A stretch of DNA of 64,000 bases from Chitinimonas koreensis (GTDB lineage Bacteria; Pseudomonadota; Gammaproteobacteria; Burkholderiales; Chitinimonadaceae). Under the pieces are notes generated by a model. That model saw only the letters and a program-made list of their open reading frames with translations. It had not been told where the DNA came from and made no database searches. The first letter of the stretch is position 1; each line of letters opens with the position of its first letter. Positions 10,005 through 17,935 of the stretch are shown piece by piece. A program made the translations under genes and the position numbers. The stretch is taken from contig NZ_CP060704.1 in NCBI RefSeq assembly GCF_014353015.1, forward strand, positions 4,675,001-4,739,000. The letters are read 5' to 3'.

Positions 10005-10017
10005 GGGATTCGGGGGA

Positions 10018-11349
10018 TCAGGGCTGCAGCGGGCCGGCCGGGTCGGCCGGCAGTTCGCCGCCGAGCGCCCAGGCGAAGCGGGCGCGCGCGTCGAGCCAGT
10101 CGTAGCGCGCCGCCACGCGCTGCTGCTCGGCCCGCGCCGCGGCGCTCTGGGCGTTGAGCAGCGCCAGCACGTCGCCCAGGCCGGCGCGGTAGCGGCCCAG
10201 CGCGTTGTCGTAGGCGGCGCGTGCGCTGTCGGCCGCCACCTCGGCCGCGCGGGCGGCCTGCTGCGCGGTGACCAGGCCATGCCAGGCCTGCCAGGCGTCG
10301 CTCTGGGCGCCCTGGCGCACGCGGTCGAGTTCGGCCGCCCGGCTGTCGCGCTGGGCCGCCGCCTGGGCGCGGCTGGCGCCGATGCTGCCGTCGAGGTCGA
10401 ACGGGATGTCGAGCGACAGGCCCAGGCCCTGGCTGTGGTTGCTCGGGCTGCCGCTGTTCTTGCTCAGATTGGCCGAGGCGCTGACCGCCAGCGTCGGCCG
10501 GCCGGCCGCCCGGGCCGCCGCCACGCCGGCCTCGGCGGCGCGCAGGCTGGCCTCGGCGCCGGCCACCTCGCCGCGCTGGCGGGCGGCGGCATCGAGCAGC
10601 GCGTCGACGTCGGCGCGCGCGATCGGCAGTTCGAGCGGCGCCTGCGGCAGCGGCGCCAACGGCGGCAGCTCGGTCGGCCGGATGCCGAGCGCGACCGCGA
10701 GGCCGGCCTGGGCGGTGGCGATCTGGCCGTCGAGACGGATCTGGTCGAGCACCGCCTGGGCATGGGCCGACCTGGCCTGCAACTGGTCGAGCGGCGTGCC
10801 GCTGCCGACCTTGAGCCGCGCGTCGGCCGCCGCCAGCGCCGCCGCGGCGGCCTCCTCGGCGCGGCGGGCGGCGTCGCGCTGGCCTTCGGCGGTGGCCAGC
10901 GCCAGGTAGGCGTCGACGGTGGCGAGCCAGTTCTGCGCCAGCGTGCTGCGCGCGCCCGAGCGGGCCGCGTCGAGCAGCGCACGGGCCTGGTCGCGCCGCG
11001 CCTCGCGCTGGCCGAAATCGAGCAGGGTGTAGCCGAGCCGCGCGCTGGCGCCGAGCTGGCTGCCGCCGGCGCCATCGCCGAGCGGGCGGTTGGCCGAGGC
11101 CGACAGCGCCAGGCCGGGCCGGTAGGCCGCCTGGGCCGCGTCGACGCCGGCCTCGGCGCTGCGCAGGCTGGCCCAGCTCAGGCGCGTCTGCGGCTGGTGG
11201 CACAGCGCGAAGTCGACCGCCGCGGCCAGCGTCAGCGGGCTGGGTGGCCGCGCATCGGTGCACGGCTGGGGCAAGTCGGCCGCCGCGGCGGCGAGCGGGC
11301 CGAACAGCAAGGCGGCAAGGAAGAGGCGCAGGCGGGGCGGCATGGGCAT
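10018..11349 (-). CDS. TolC-family outer-membrane efflux protein
   Basis: 443 residues with a signal peptide (LRLFLAALLFGPLAAAAA). Two homologous halves of long Ala/Arg-rich helices alternate with beta strands (AYRPGLALSASANRPLGD in the first half, AAGRPTLAVSASANLSKN in the second), the classical TolC/OEP repeat. It is the first gene of a four-gene unit (channel, fusion protein, ATPase, permease) with spacings of 13 bp or overlaps, so it is the dedicated exit duct of this pump. The promoter should lie in 11350-11420. No regulator gene is adjacent, unlike many efflux operons. Confidence 0.9.
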   Translation of the reverse strand: MPMPPRLRLFLAALLFGPLAAAAADLPQPCTDARPPSPLTLAAAVDFALCHQPQTRLSWASLRSAEAGVDAAQAAYRPGLALSASANRPLGDGAGGSQLGASARLGYTLLDFGQREARRDQARALLDAARSGARSTLAQNWLATVDAYLALATAEGQRDAARRAEEAAAAALAAADARLKVGSGTPLDQLQARSAHAQAVLDQIRLDGQIATAQAGLAVALGIRPTELPPLAPLPQAPLELPIARADVDALLDAAARQRGEVAGAEASLRAAEAGVAAARAAGRPTLAVSASANLSKNSGSPSNHSQGLGLSLDIPFDLDGSIGASRAQAAAQRDSRAAELDRVRQGAQSDAWQAWHGLVTAQQAARAAEVAADSARAAYDNALGRYRAGLGDVLALLNAQSAAARAEQQRVAARYDWLDARARFAWALGGELPADPAGPLQP

Positions 11350-12063
11350 GGTCGGCGGCGGGCGGTCCGGTCGGATTCGATGCGCTCCAATCTAGGGCGC
11401 AAATGTTCGGCAAATGTGTGGGCCGGCCCGGGCGGGTGTTTCAAGCTGTAACAATGCCTGCGGCCTTGCCTCGTTCCATTTTTGTGAGCCTGCGCGGCCA
11501 GCGTGGTTCACCGGACTCGGCCGACGCGCGCCGCCGCCGGTCAGAACAGCGCCGGCACGCTCGGCCGCACGCGCGCCATGCTCGGCGACAGCGCGACCGC
11601 GTCGCCGCCGGTTCAGCCAGACCTCGCCGCCGCCGGCCATCGCGATCGTCTTCGAGACTGGCACGGTAGGGCCCGACATCGCCGGCCAGGTATCCGTCGT
11701 CCGGCAGATCGGCTGAACGGGCCGGCAGCGCGCCCGGTAAATTGCGGCAAATGCAGGCAAAAGTCTGGAATTGCAATGAAACACCGCGGGTTCTCCAACA
11801 GGCCGAAGTAGCCAGGAGCCGCCGAATCCAGAGCCCCCGGTTTTACATTTGCACGCGCACGGCTGTATCCTGCGTCCCCTCGGTCGGCAGTTCACCCAGG
11901 CGTCGCCGGTTCGTCCCGAACCACGCTAAACCTGCCCGGCAACCTCCCCGGTGCGCGCCTCGCGCACCGCACGCTTGGCTCGAAACCCGAGTGCCAGGCC
12001 ACAACGGCGACCATGGCATGCTTGCCCGCAAGGGCGGCAGGCACGACGACAAGGATTCGAACC
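11350..12063. other. 714-base stretch with no convincing gene
   Basis: Several open frames cross this interval on both strands, but they are Arg/Ala/Pro-rich shadows without recognisable domains, and none has a good ribosome-binding site. The left end should carry the promoter of the efflux operon and the right end the promoter of the DUF2087 gene. The 11700-11870 part is noticeably less GC-rich than its surroundings (for example AAATTGCGGCAAATGCAGG and GTTTTACATTTGCACG), as expected for regulatory DNA or the remnant of a lost gene. Confidence 0.5.
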
Positions 12064-12648
12064 ATGTCTCGTCCCGTTTTTCCGTTCCACGCTCCCGACA
12101 TCTCCGCGCTGGCCCGCTCGCTGGTCAAGCAATGGGCCGAACAGCCCGAGCCGCCCGGCCACCTGCAGATGCTCAACATGCTGGCGCGCGGCGCCGGCTT
12201 CCAGAACTTCCAGCACTTCCGCGAGCAGGCCGAGGCCATGCCGGCGCTCGACGCCGCCGCCACGCCGCCGATCGAACCCGATCCGTCGGCCCGCCGCGCG
12301 GCGAACCCGCCGCCGGGCGGCCAGGCCGACCTCCGCAAGCTGCTGCGCCATTTCGACGCCCAGGGCCGGCTGCTGCGCTGGCCCGGCAAGTTCTCCGAAC
12401 AGTTGCCGGTGCTGTGGACCGTCTGGGCCCGCATCCCGGCGCGGCGCGACCTGAGCGAACGCGAGGTCAACGACTTCATCCGCCAGGGCGAGAGCTTCGG
12501 CGATCACGTGCTGTTGCGGCGCGAGCTGGTCAACTACAAGCTGCTGGCCCGCACGCCCGACGGCCGCGTCTACCGCCGGCTCGAACAGCCGCTGCCGGCC
12601 GAGCTGCTGGAACTGGTGCGCACCACGCTGGGCAGGGCCGCAGCATGA
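12064..12648 (+). CDS. DUF2087-domain protein
   Basis: 194 residues from ATG 12064. The N-terminal 60 residues (DISALARSLVKQWAEQPEPP, then LNMLARGAGFQNFQHFREQ) form a small helical module of unknown function. A Pro-rich linker follows. The C-terminal half has the DUF2087 signature: EREVNDFIRQGESFGDHVLL, then RRELVNYKLLARTPDGRVYR. DUF2087 is often found in ArsR-like regulators and resembles a winged helix, so a regulatory role is possible, but that is inference. It precedes the GNAT gene at 12774 on the same strand by 125 bp. Confidence 0.8.
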   Translation: MSRPVFPFHAPDISALARSLVKQWAEQPEPPGHLQMLNMLARGAGFQNFQHFREQAEAMPALDAAATPPIEPDPSARRAANPPPGGQADLRKLLRHFDAQGRLLRWPGKFSEQLPVLWTVWARIPARRDLSEREVNDFIRQGESFGDHVLLRRELVNYKLLARTPDGRVYRRLEQPLPAELLELVRTTLGRAAA

Positions 12649-12773
12649 CGCCGATGGCTTTCTGTCGAGGTCCGCGGGGCATCGACCGACCTCCGAAGGA
12701 CGTCGGCCGGTACCCGCGCAGTGCCGCCGTTCATTCCCCTCGCCCCTTCGACCCATTCCTGCCGGAGCATGCA

Positions 12774-13646
12774 ATGCCGAATCAGCTGGAAATCCGCCCC
12801 TACGACCCGGCCACGGCGCCTGCGCTGCAGGCGCTGCGCGACCGGCTGCTGGCCCCTCACCTCGAACCCGGCCTGGCCGACGAGCTGGGCGACGCCGCAC
12901 GCGGCCACGGCGCCCAGGTGCGCGTGGCCTGGCGCGGCGGCGAGCCGGTCGGTTGCGTCGGCTGGGTGCTGATCGGGGTGGAGCAGGACGGCTGCGCCTA
13001 CGGCTCGCCGCTGCACGCGGCGGACCAGGCCGCGGCAGCGGCGCTGATCGATGTGGTGAAAGACGCGGCGCGGACGGCCGGCGCGCGCGAGCTGCGCATC
13101 ACCGCGCGGCGGGCCGAGACCGCCAAGCACGCGGCGCTGGCGGCGGCCGGCTTCGGCGTGGCGTTCGAGTTCGTCTGGTTCGGGCTGGCAGCGCCGCTGC
13201 AAGGATCGGTCGATCTGCCGGAAGGCCTGCGCGAAGTGCCGATCGCGGCGGTCGACTGGCCGCGGCTGCATGCCTGCTATGCCGAATGCTTCCGCGGCGT
13301 GCCGAATGCGCCGGTGCCGGAACTGGCGCAGATGCGCGAGGAATGGTCGACCGCCGACTGGCAGGCCGGCCGGGTGCTGGCCGATGCGGCCGGCGACTAC
13401 CAGGCCTTCTCGCTGATCGAGCGCGGCGAGGTCGACGCGGTCGGCGTGCGGCTGGGCTGGCGCGGCCGCGGCGTGGCCGACGTGCTCTACCGCATCGCCG
13501 ACCGCTCGCTGGCGAGCCGCGGCCTGCCGCCGTTGCGCGCGCTGGTGGCCGGCAGCAATGCGGCCTCGCTGCGCTTCCACCGGAAGCTCGGCTTCGCCGA
13601 GGTGGCGCCGCGCTGGACCACCTATGCGCTGGCGCTGGCCGGCTGA
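12774..13646 (+). CDS. Tandem GNAT-family N-acetyltransferase
   Basis: 290 residues. Two GNAT folds can be traced. The N-terminal half (RPYDPATAPALQALRDRLL, VAWRGGEPVGCVGWVLIGVE) has a weak acetyl-CoA loop. The C-terminal half carries the better one: VDAVGVRLGWRGRGVADVLY (the R/Q-x-x-G-x-G/A pyrophosphate loop) and then GSNAASLRFHRKLGFAEVAPRW, the typical GNAT C-terminal motif. The probable role is acetylation of a small amine or a protein N-terminus; the substrate is unknown. It is the last gene of this short plus-strand group. Confidence 0.85.
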   Translation: MPNQLEIRPYDPATAPALQALRDRLLAPHLEPGLADELGDAARGHGAQVRVAWRGGEPVGCVGWVLIGVEQDGCAYGSPLHAADQAAAAALIDVVKDAARTAGARELRITARRAETAKHAALAAAGFGVAFEFVWFGLAAPLQGSVDLPEGLREVPIAAVDWPRLHACYAECFRGVPNAPVPELAQMREEWSTADWQAGRVLADAAGDYQAFSLIERGEVDAVGVRLGWRGRGVADVLYRIADRSLASRGLPPLRALVAGSNAASLRFHRKLGFAEVAPRWTTYALALAG

Positions 13647-13689
13647 CGGCCGCGGCGTGGCGGACAGCCTGCGCCGCGGTCCGGGCGCC

Positions 13690-13860
13690 TCAGTTGGTGT
13701 CCTTGGCGCGGGTGCGCGACACGCCGATCACGATGCCGAGGCCGAGCAGGATCAGCGCGGCGATGATGGTGTACTGGGTCGATACCCCGGCCACGACCAG
13801 GGCCCAGGCCACGCCGCCGATGAAGATGGCGAGGCCGGCGAGATAGATGAGGAAGGACAT
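13690..13860 (-). CDS. 56-residue two-helix membrane protein
   Basis: Reverse strand from 13860: MSFLIYLAGLAIFIGGVAWA opens a hydrophobic helix, followed by a short loop (GVSTQYT), a second helix (IIAALILLGLGIVIGV) and a basic C-terminus SRTRAKDTN. A ribosome-binding site (AGGAGACC) lies upstream at about 13868-13875. The clean two-helix topology with a positively charged tail argues for a real small membrane protein. Function unknown; it is not part of the facing GNAT gene. Confidence 0.7.
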   Translation of the reverse strand: MSFLIYLAGLAIFIGGVAWALVVAGVSTQYTIIAALILLGLGIVIGVSRTRAKDTN

Positions 13861-14007
13861 GGCGGGTCTCCTGTTGATCGGCGCCTGGGCCGGTTAACAG
13901 GTGGGACTGGCGGCTGGGGTCGGCGTTCCGGCGAGCCCCGGCCGCGCCGATGGAGTCGGGCCGGACAGACTTGCCGGCGCGGAAGATTCGATAGGCGTGG
14001 ATGCGCG

Positions 14008-14080
14008 TGCAGGCGCGGCTTTAGCCGCGAATGGACGTTCGCTGCCGCATCGGCGGTTCGCGGCCGAAGCCGCTCCTGCA
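14008..14080. repeat. REP-like palindrome, family A (imperfect copy)
   Basis: Left arm TGCAGGCGCGGCTTTAGCCG and right arm CGGCCGAAGCCGCTCCTGCA with a variable loop. It has the A core with several substitutions and lies in the 315-base gap between the small membrane protein and mutY, which holds no gene. Confidence 0.7.
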
Positions 14081-14175
14081 TGGGAATTTTCACCGTCAGT
14101 GGCAAGCTCGCCGGCAAGCGGTGGGGCGTACCGCCCAGTCGACACTCGATCGACGCTCCCTCGCCCGAAGCCGCT

Positions 14176-15234
14176 CTAGAACAAGCTCTCTTGCCGCCCC
14201 TCGGCCAGCAGCAGCTTGCGCACCGGCGTCGGAATGCCGGCCTTGAGCGCCTCGCCGCGGGCGAACCAGCGTGCATCCGCTTCGGCCACCCGCGGCAGTT
14301 CGCCGGCCACCTCGAGCGGCAGCGGCGTGATGGTCAGGCGGAAATGGGTGAAGGTGTGCACCAGCGCCGGCTGCGGCGCGCCGGGCGTGGCGGCCAGGCC
14401 GAAGCGCTCGGCGCACAGCGCCACCGCCTGCGCCGCCGTCTCGGCCTCGGGCAGGCTCCACAGGCCGCCCCAGATGCCGGTCGGCGGCCGCCGCTCGAGC
14501 AGCAGCTGGCCGCCCTGGCGGATCAGCAGCATCAGCGTGGCGCGCTCGGGCACGGTCTTCTTCGGCCGCGGCGTCGGCAGCTCGGCCTGTCGGCCCTCGA
14601 TATGGGCGCGGCAATCGTCGCGCAGCGGGCAGCGCGGGCAATCGGGCCGGCGCGGCGTGCAGACGGTGGCGCCGAGGTCCATCAGGCCCTGGGTGTAGGC
14701 CGGCATGTCGGCGGCATCCGTCGGCAGCAGGCCGGCGGCCAGCGCCCACAGCTTGTTCTCGGTCTTCTTCTCGCCGGGGAAGCCGTCGATGCCGGCCCAG
14801 CGCGCCAGCACGCGCTTGACGTTGCCGTCGAGGATGGGGGTGCGCTCGGCATAGCAGAAGCCGGCCACCGCCGCCGCGGTCGAGCGGCCGATGCCGGGCA
14901 GCTCGATCAGGCCTTCGGCGCTCGGCGGGAAGACGCCGCCGAAGCGGTCGCGCACCATCCGCGCCGCCTGGTGCAGGTTGCGCGCGCGGCTGTAGTAGCC
15001 GAGCCCGGCCCAGTGCGCCAATACCTCGTCGAGCGGCGCATCGGCCAGCGCGGTCACGCTGGGGAAGGACTCGGTGAAGCGCTGGTAGTAGGGGATCACG
15101 GTGGCGACCTGGGTCTGCTGCAGCATGATCTCGGACAGCCAGACACGGTAGGGATCGTCGGTCTGCCAAGGCAGGTCGTGACGGCCGTGGGCGCGTTGCC
15201 AGCGGACGAGGCGGGTGGAGAAGGGATCGGGCAT
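14176..15234 (-). CDS. mutY: A/G-specific adenine DNA glycosylase MutY
   Basis: 352 residues, the usual length. It removes adenine mispaired with 8-oxoguanine or guanine. Visible features: SEIMLQQTQVATVIPYY (the E of SEIMLQQTQ is the catalytic Glu), the helix-hairpin-helix LPGIGRSTAAAVAGF with the following catalytic Asp in ILDGNVKRV, and the iron-sulfur ligands C-x6-C-x2-C-x5-C in CTPRRPDCPRCPLRDDC. A C-terminal NUDIX-like domain (TGIWGGLWSLPE, then HTFTHFRLTI) recognises 8-oxoG. A D-type tandem repeat begins only 25 bp upstream of the start codon. Confidence 0.96.
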   Translation of the reverse strand: MPDPFSTRLVRWQRAHGRHDLPWQTDDPYRVWLSEIMLQQTQVATVIPYYQRFTESFPSVTALADAPLDEVLAHWAGLGYYSRARNLHQAARMVRDRFGGVFPPSAEGLIELPGIGRSTAAAVAGFCYAERTPILDGNVKRVLARWAGIDGFPGEKKTENKLWALAAGLLPTDAADMPAYTQGLMDLGATVCTPRRPDCPRCPLRDDCRAHIEGRQAELPTPRPKKTVPERATLMLLIRQGGQLLLERRPPTGIWGGLWSLPEAETAAQAVALCAERFGLAATPGAPQPALVHTFTHFRLTITPLPLEVAGELPRVAEADARWFARGEALKAGIPTPVRKLLLAEGRQESLF

Positions 15235-15258
15235 GGGGGCGATTATCGCCGGTGGAGG

Positions 15259-15482
15259 GTGAGGTGTGAGGGGTTAGGTGTGAGGGGTTAGGTGTGAGGG
15301 TTAGGTGTGAGGGGTTAGGTGTGAGGGGTTAGGTGTGAGGTGTGACCCCATCCCCCACCCAGCCTCCCCCTTGAAGGGGGAGGAGCGGGGTGCGTGAAAT
15401 CCAGTCGTCAGTGATCGTCAAACGTGTCGCAGTGCAGCTCCCTCCCCTTCAAGGGGAGGGTTGGGGTGGGGATGGGGTCACA
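15259..15482. repeat. Composite repeat: D-type tandem array plus C palindrome upstream of mutY
   Basis: Bases 15259-15345 hold about five copies of a 14-base unit GTGTGAGGGGTTAG, one copy one base short. Directly joined is a C element (15341-15482). Its outer ends TGTGACCCCATCCCC and GGGGATGGGGTCACA are complementary. Each end contains a self-complementary hairpin (CCCCCTTGAAGGGGG and CTCCCCTTCAAGGGGAG). Between them is a centre GTCGTCAGTGATCGTCAAAC shared with the other C copies. No gene is present in this 268-base gap. Confidence 0.8.
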
Positions 15483-15502
15483 CTTCCCTCTTCCCACAAT
15501 CC

Positions 15503-15946
15503 CTACCGCGCCCGCCGATTCTCGAAATGGAAATTCCCCGCCGCATCGAGATAGCCGCCCGGATTCCACGCCACCTCCCACAGGTAGCCGTCCGGATCGG
15601 AAAAGTAGCCGGTGCGGCCGCCCCAGAACGCGTCCGCCGCCGGCCGCACGATGGTGGCGCCGCGGCCGGCCAGCTCGGCCAGCAGCGCATCGACCTCGTC
15701 GCGCTCGCACACGTTGTAGGCCAGCGAGATGCGCGAATGGCCGCCCACCGCCGACTCGGGCAGGCCGGCGTCGCGCGCCAGCGCCTCGGCCGGGAACAGC
15801 GCCAGCACGAAGCCGTTGAGCTGGAAGAAGGCGACGCCGTCCTGGCTCTTGGCCGACAGCGGCCAGCCGACCACGTCGCGGTAGAAGGCGCGGGCGCGCG
15901 GCAGGTCGGCGACGCCGAGGGTGATGAAGCTCAGGCGCGGTTCCAT
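15503..15946 (-). CDS. VOC-superfamily (glyoxalase/dioxygenase-like) protein
   Basis: 147 residues of two beta-alpha-beta-beta-beta modules: FITLGVADLPRARAFYRDVV at the start and AYNVCERDEVDALLAELAGR in the middle, ending in GYFSDPDGYLWEVAWNPG. The latter FxDPDGxxxE motif carries a typical metal ligand. Members include glyoxalase I, fosfomycin-resistance proteins and extradiol dioxygenases, but this one matches the generic VOC enzymes of unknown substrate. It stands alone between a C-type repeat and an A-type palindrome. Confidence 0.85.
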   Translation of the reverse strand: MEPRLSFITLGVADLPRARAFYRDVVGWPLSAKSQDGVAFFQLNGFVLALFPAEALARDAGLPESAVGGHSRISLAYNVCERDEVDALLAELAGRGATIVRPAADAFWGGRTGYFSDPDGYLWEVAWNPGGYLDAAGNFHFENRRAR

Positions 15947-16114
15947 GGGCGGCTCCCTGTGATGGACATATCGTGAGTTCTAGACCCAAGGACAGCGGCC
16001 GGCTGCGGCGCGTTCCGGCCGACTGGCGCAAGACGCCGGCCGGATCGGCATTCGGTGCCATAGCGCGCCCGCGGCGAGACAGGCCCTGCGCTTGCGTCCA
16101 CCGCGAAGCGAGCC

Positions 16115-16185
16115 GTAGGAGCGGCTTCAGCCGCGAATGGGCGTTCGCAGCCACGCCGACCATGCGCGGCTGAAGCCGCTCCTGC
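16115..16185. repeat. REP-like palindrome, family A
   Basis: Arms GTAGGAGCGGCTTCAGCCGC and GCGGCTGAAGCCGCTCCTGC around a loop of about 28 bases, in the 306-base gene-free gap between the VOC gene and the first binding-protein gene. Confidence 0.8.
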
Positions 16186-16208
16186 GAGCCATATGCCGAT
16201 GCGCCATG

Positions 16209-16232
16209 AAAAACGGCGGCCGAGGCCGCCGT
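16209..16232 (-). terminator. Terminator of the first dipeptide-binding-protein gene
   Basis: Perfect 9-bp stem ACGGCGGCC / GGCCGCCGT; on the minus strand it is followed by TTTTT. It lies 20 bp past the stop codon of the gene at 16253. Confidence 0.85.
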
Positions 16233-16252
16233 CCGTTCGATGCGCGGTCGGA

Positions 16253-17839
16253 TCACTTGACCGTCACGTTCTCGAAGTTGTTGTTGGTGAACGGGCTGGG
16301 CTTGAAGCCGACCACGTTCTTCTGGAACGCCACCGTCGTCATCGGCTCGACCAGCGAGGCCCAGGGCATCTCGTCGATGAAGATCTTCTGTGCCTTCTCG
16401 TAGAGCTTGGTGCGCTCCTTGAGGTCGGTCACGCGCTTGGCCTGGTCGACCAGCTTGTCGAATTCCTTGTTGCACCAGCGCGAGCGGTTCTCGCCGCTTT
16501 CGGCGGACGAGCAGGTCAGGTTGGGCGTCAGGAAGTTGTCCGGATCGCCGTTGTCGCCGGCCCAGCCGTAGATGGTGGCATCGTGCTCGCCGGCCTTGGT
16601 GCGCTTTTGCAGCTCGACCCACTCCATCACCACGATCTTGGTCTTGACGCCGATCTTGGCCCAGTCGGACTGGATCATCTCGGCCGTCAGCTTCGGATTC
16701 GGGTTGGTGCCGCCGCCGCCGTTACGCACGTAGAGCGACATCTCGAAGCCGTTCGGGTAGCCGGCTTCCTTCAGCAGCTTCTTGGCCTTCTCAATGTTCT
16801 GGGTGTAGGCCGGGATCGACTTGTCGTAACCCCACATGGTCGAGGGCACCGGCAGGTGGGCCGGCGCGGCCGAGCCCTCGTACACCGCCTTGACCATGGC
16901 CGGCTTGTCCAGCGCGAAGGCCAGCGCCTGGCGCACGCGCTTGTCCGACAGGTTCTTGTGCTGGACGTTGAAGGCCAGGTAGGCGATGGTCAGCGCCTTG
17001 TGGTCGAGCACCGTCAGCTTCGGGTCGGCCTTGAGCATGGCCTTGTCGGCCGGCTTGGGGTAGACCATGAAGTTGCACTCGCCGCGCTTGAGCCGCTGCG
17101 CGCGCACCGCCGGGTCGACCGTGATGGCGAAGATCAGCTTGTCGCTGCCGGGCTTGCCGCGCCAGTAGCTCGGGTTGGCCTCGTAGCGGATCTGCGCGCC
17201 CTTGTCGTAGCGCTTGAACACGTAGGGGCCGGTGCCGACCGGCAACAGGCCGATCTGGCCGTCCTTGCCGGCCTTGGAAAGCTGCTGGGCGTACTCGGCC
17301 GACACCACGTCGGCGAAGCCCATCGCGAGGTCGGCCAGGAACGGCGCCTCGGGCTTGCTCAGGGTGAACTTGACGGTGTACGGATCGATCTTGTCGATCT
17401 TCTTGATCAGCGCCGGGAAGCCCATGTCGCTGGCGTAGGGCCAGCCCTGCAGGCTGGCCTTGGCGCCCGGATGCTTGTCGTCGATCATGCGCAGGAAGGT
17501 CCACAGCACGTCGTCGGCATTGAAATCGCGGCTGGGCTTGAACCAGTCGGTGGTGTGGAACTTCACGCCGCGGCGCAGGTGGAAGGTGTATTCCAGGCCG
17601 TCGGCGCTGATGTCCCACTTCTCGGCCAGCGCCGGCACCACCCGGGTGCCGCCCTTCTCGAATTCGACCAGGCGGTTGTAGATCGCCTCGGACGCCGCGT
17701 CGTGGGTCACCGCGGCGGTGTACATGCCGCCGTCGAAGCCCTCGGGCTCGGCTTCCGAGCAGAACACCAGCGGCTTGGCCTGCGCGGTGGCGGCCAGGGC
17801 CAGGCCCAGTGCCGCCGCACTCAGTTTGAATCGGTTCAT
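16253..17839 (-). CDS. Dipeptide/oligopeptide ABC transporter substrate-binding protein (DppA-like), copy 1
   Basis: 528 residues with a clear signal peptide (FKLSAAALGLALAATAQA, cleavage before KPLVF). It is an SBP family 5 protein: LVFCSEAEPEGFDGGMYTAA at the mature start, NRLVEFEKGGTRVVPALAEKW, the FHLRRGVKFH segment and GTGPYVFKRYDKG. This is the DppA-type start, suggesting dipeptide or haem binding. A good ribosome-binding site (AGGAGA) precedes ATG 17839. It is a paralogue of the gene at 17936, and each has its own terminator, so they are not a simple two-gene operon. No permease or ATPase genes lie nearby, so it must dock with a transporter encoded elsewhere. Confidence 0.92.
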   Translation of the reverse strand: MNRFKLSAAALGLALAATAQAKPLVFCSEAEPEGFDGGMYTAAVTHDAASEAIYNRLVEFEKGGTRVVPALAEKWDISADGLEYTFHLRRGVKFHTTDWFKPSRDFNADDVLWTFLRMIDDKHPGAKASLQGWPYASDMGFPALIKKIDKIDPYTVKFTLSKPEAPFLADLAMGFADVVSAEYAQQLSKAGKDGQIGLLPVGTGPYVFKRYDKGAQIRYEANPSYWRGKPGSDKLIFAITVDPAVRAQRLKRGECNFMVYPKPADKAMLKADPKLTVLDHKALTIAYLAFNVQHKNLSDKRVRQALAFALDKPAMVKAVYEGSAAPAHLPVPSTMWGYDKSIPAYTQNIEKAKKLLKEAGYPNGFEMSLYVRNGGGGTNPNPKLTAEMIQSDWAKIGVKTKIVVMEWVELQKRTKAGEHDATIYGWAGDNGDPDNFLTPNLTCSSAESGENRSRWCNKEFDKLVDQAKRVTDLKERTKLYEKAQKIFIDEMPWASLVEPMTTVAFQKNVVGFKPSPFTNNNFENVTVK

Positions 17840-17889
17840 CGCAAATTTCTCCTCGCTCGCCGCGCCGGCAGGCGCAGCCTTACGACGCG

Positions 17890-17916
17890 AAAAAGGACAG
17901 GCGGACCTGTCCTTTT
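17890..17916 (-). terminator. Hairpin between the two tandem dipeptide-binding-protein genes
   Basis: Arms AAAAGGACAG / CTGTCCTTTT with a 6-base loop. T-runs on both sides make it usable in either direction. For the minus-strand gene at 17936 it is a terminator or partial attenuator that would set a lower level for the downstream copy. Confidence 0.8.
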
Positions 17917-17935
17917 CCCATGGCTCGACGCCGGC

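Noticed and set aside
11392..12052. Short open frames in the 714-base gap before the DUF2087 gene
   Set aside because: Frames overlap each other on both strands, lack ribosome-binding sites and show no domain.
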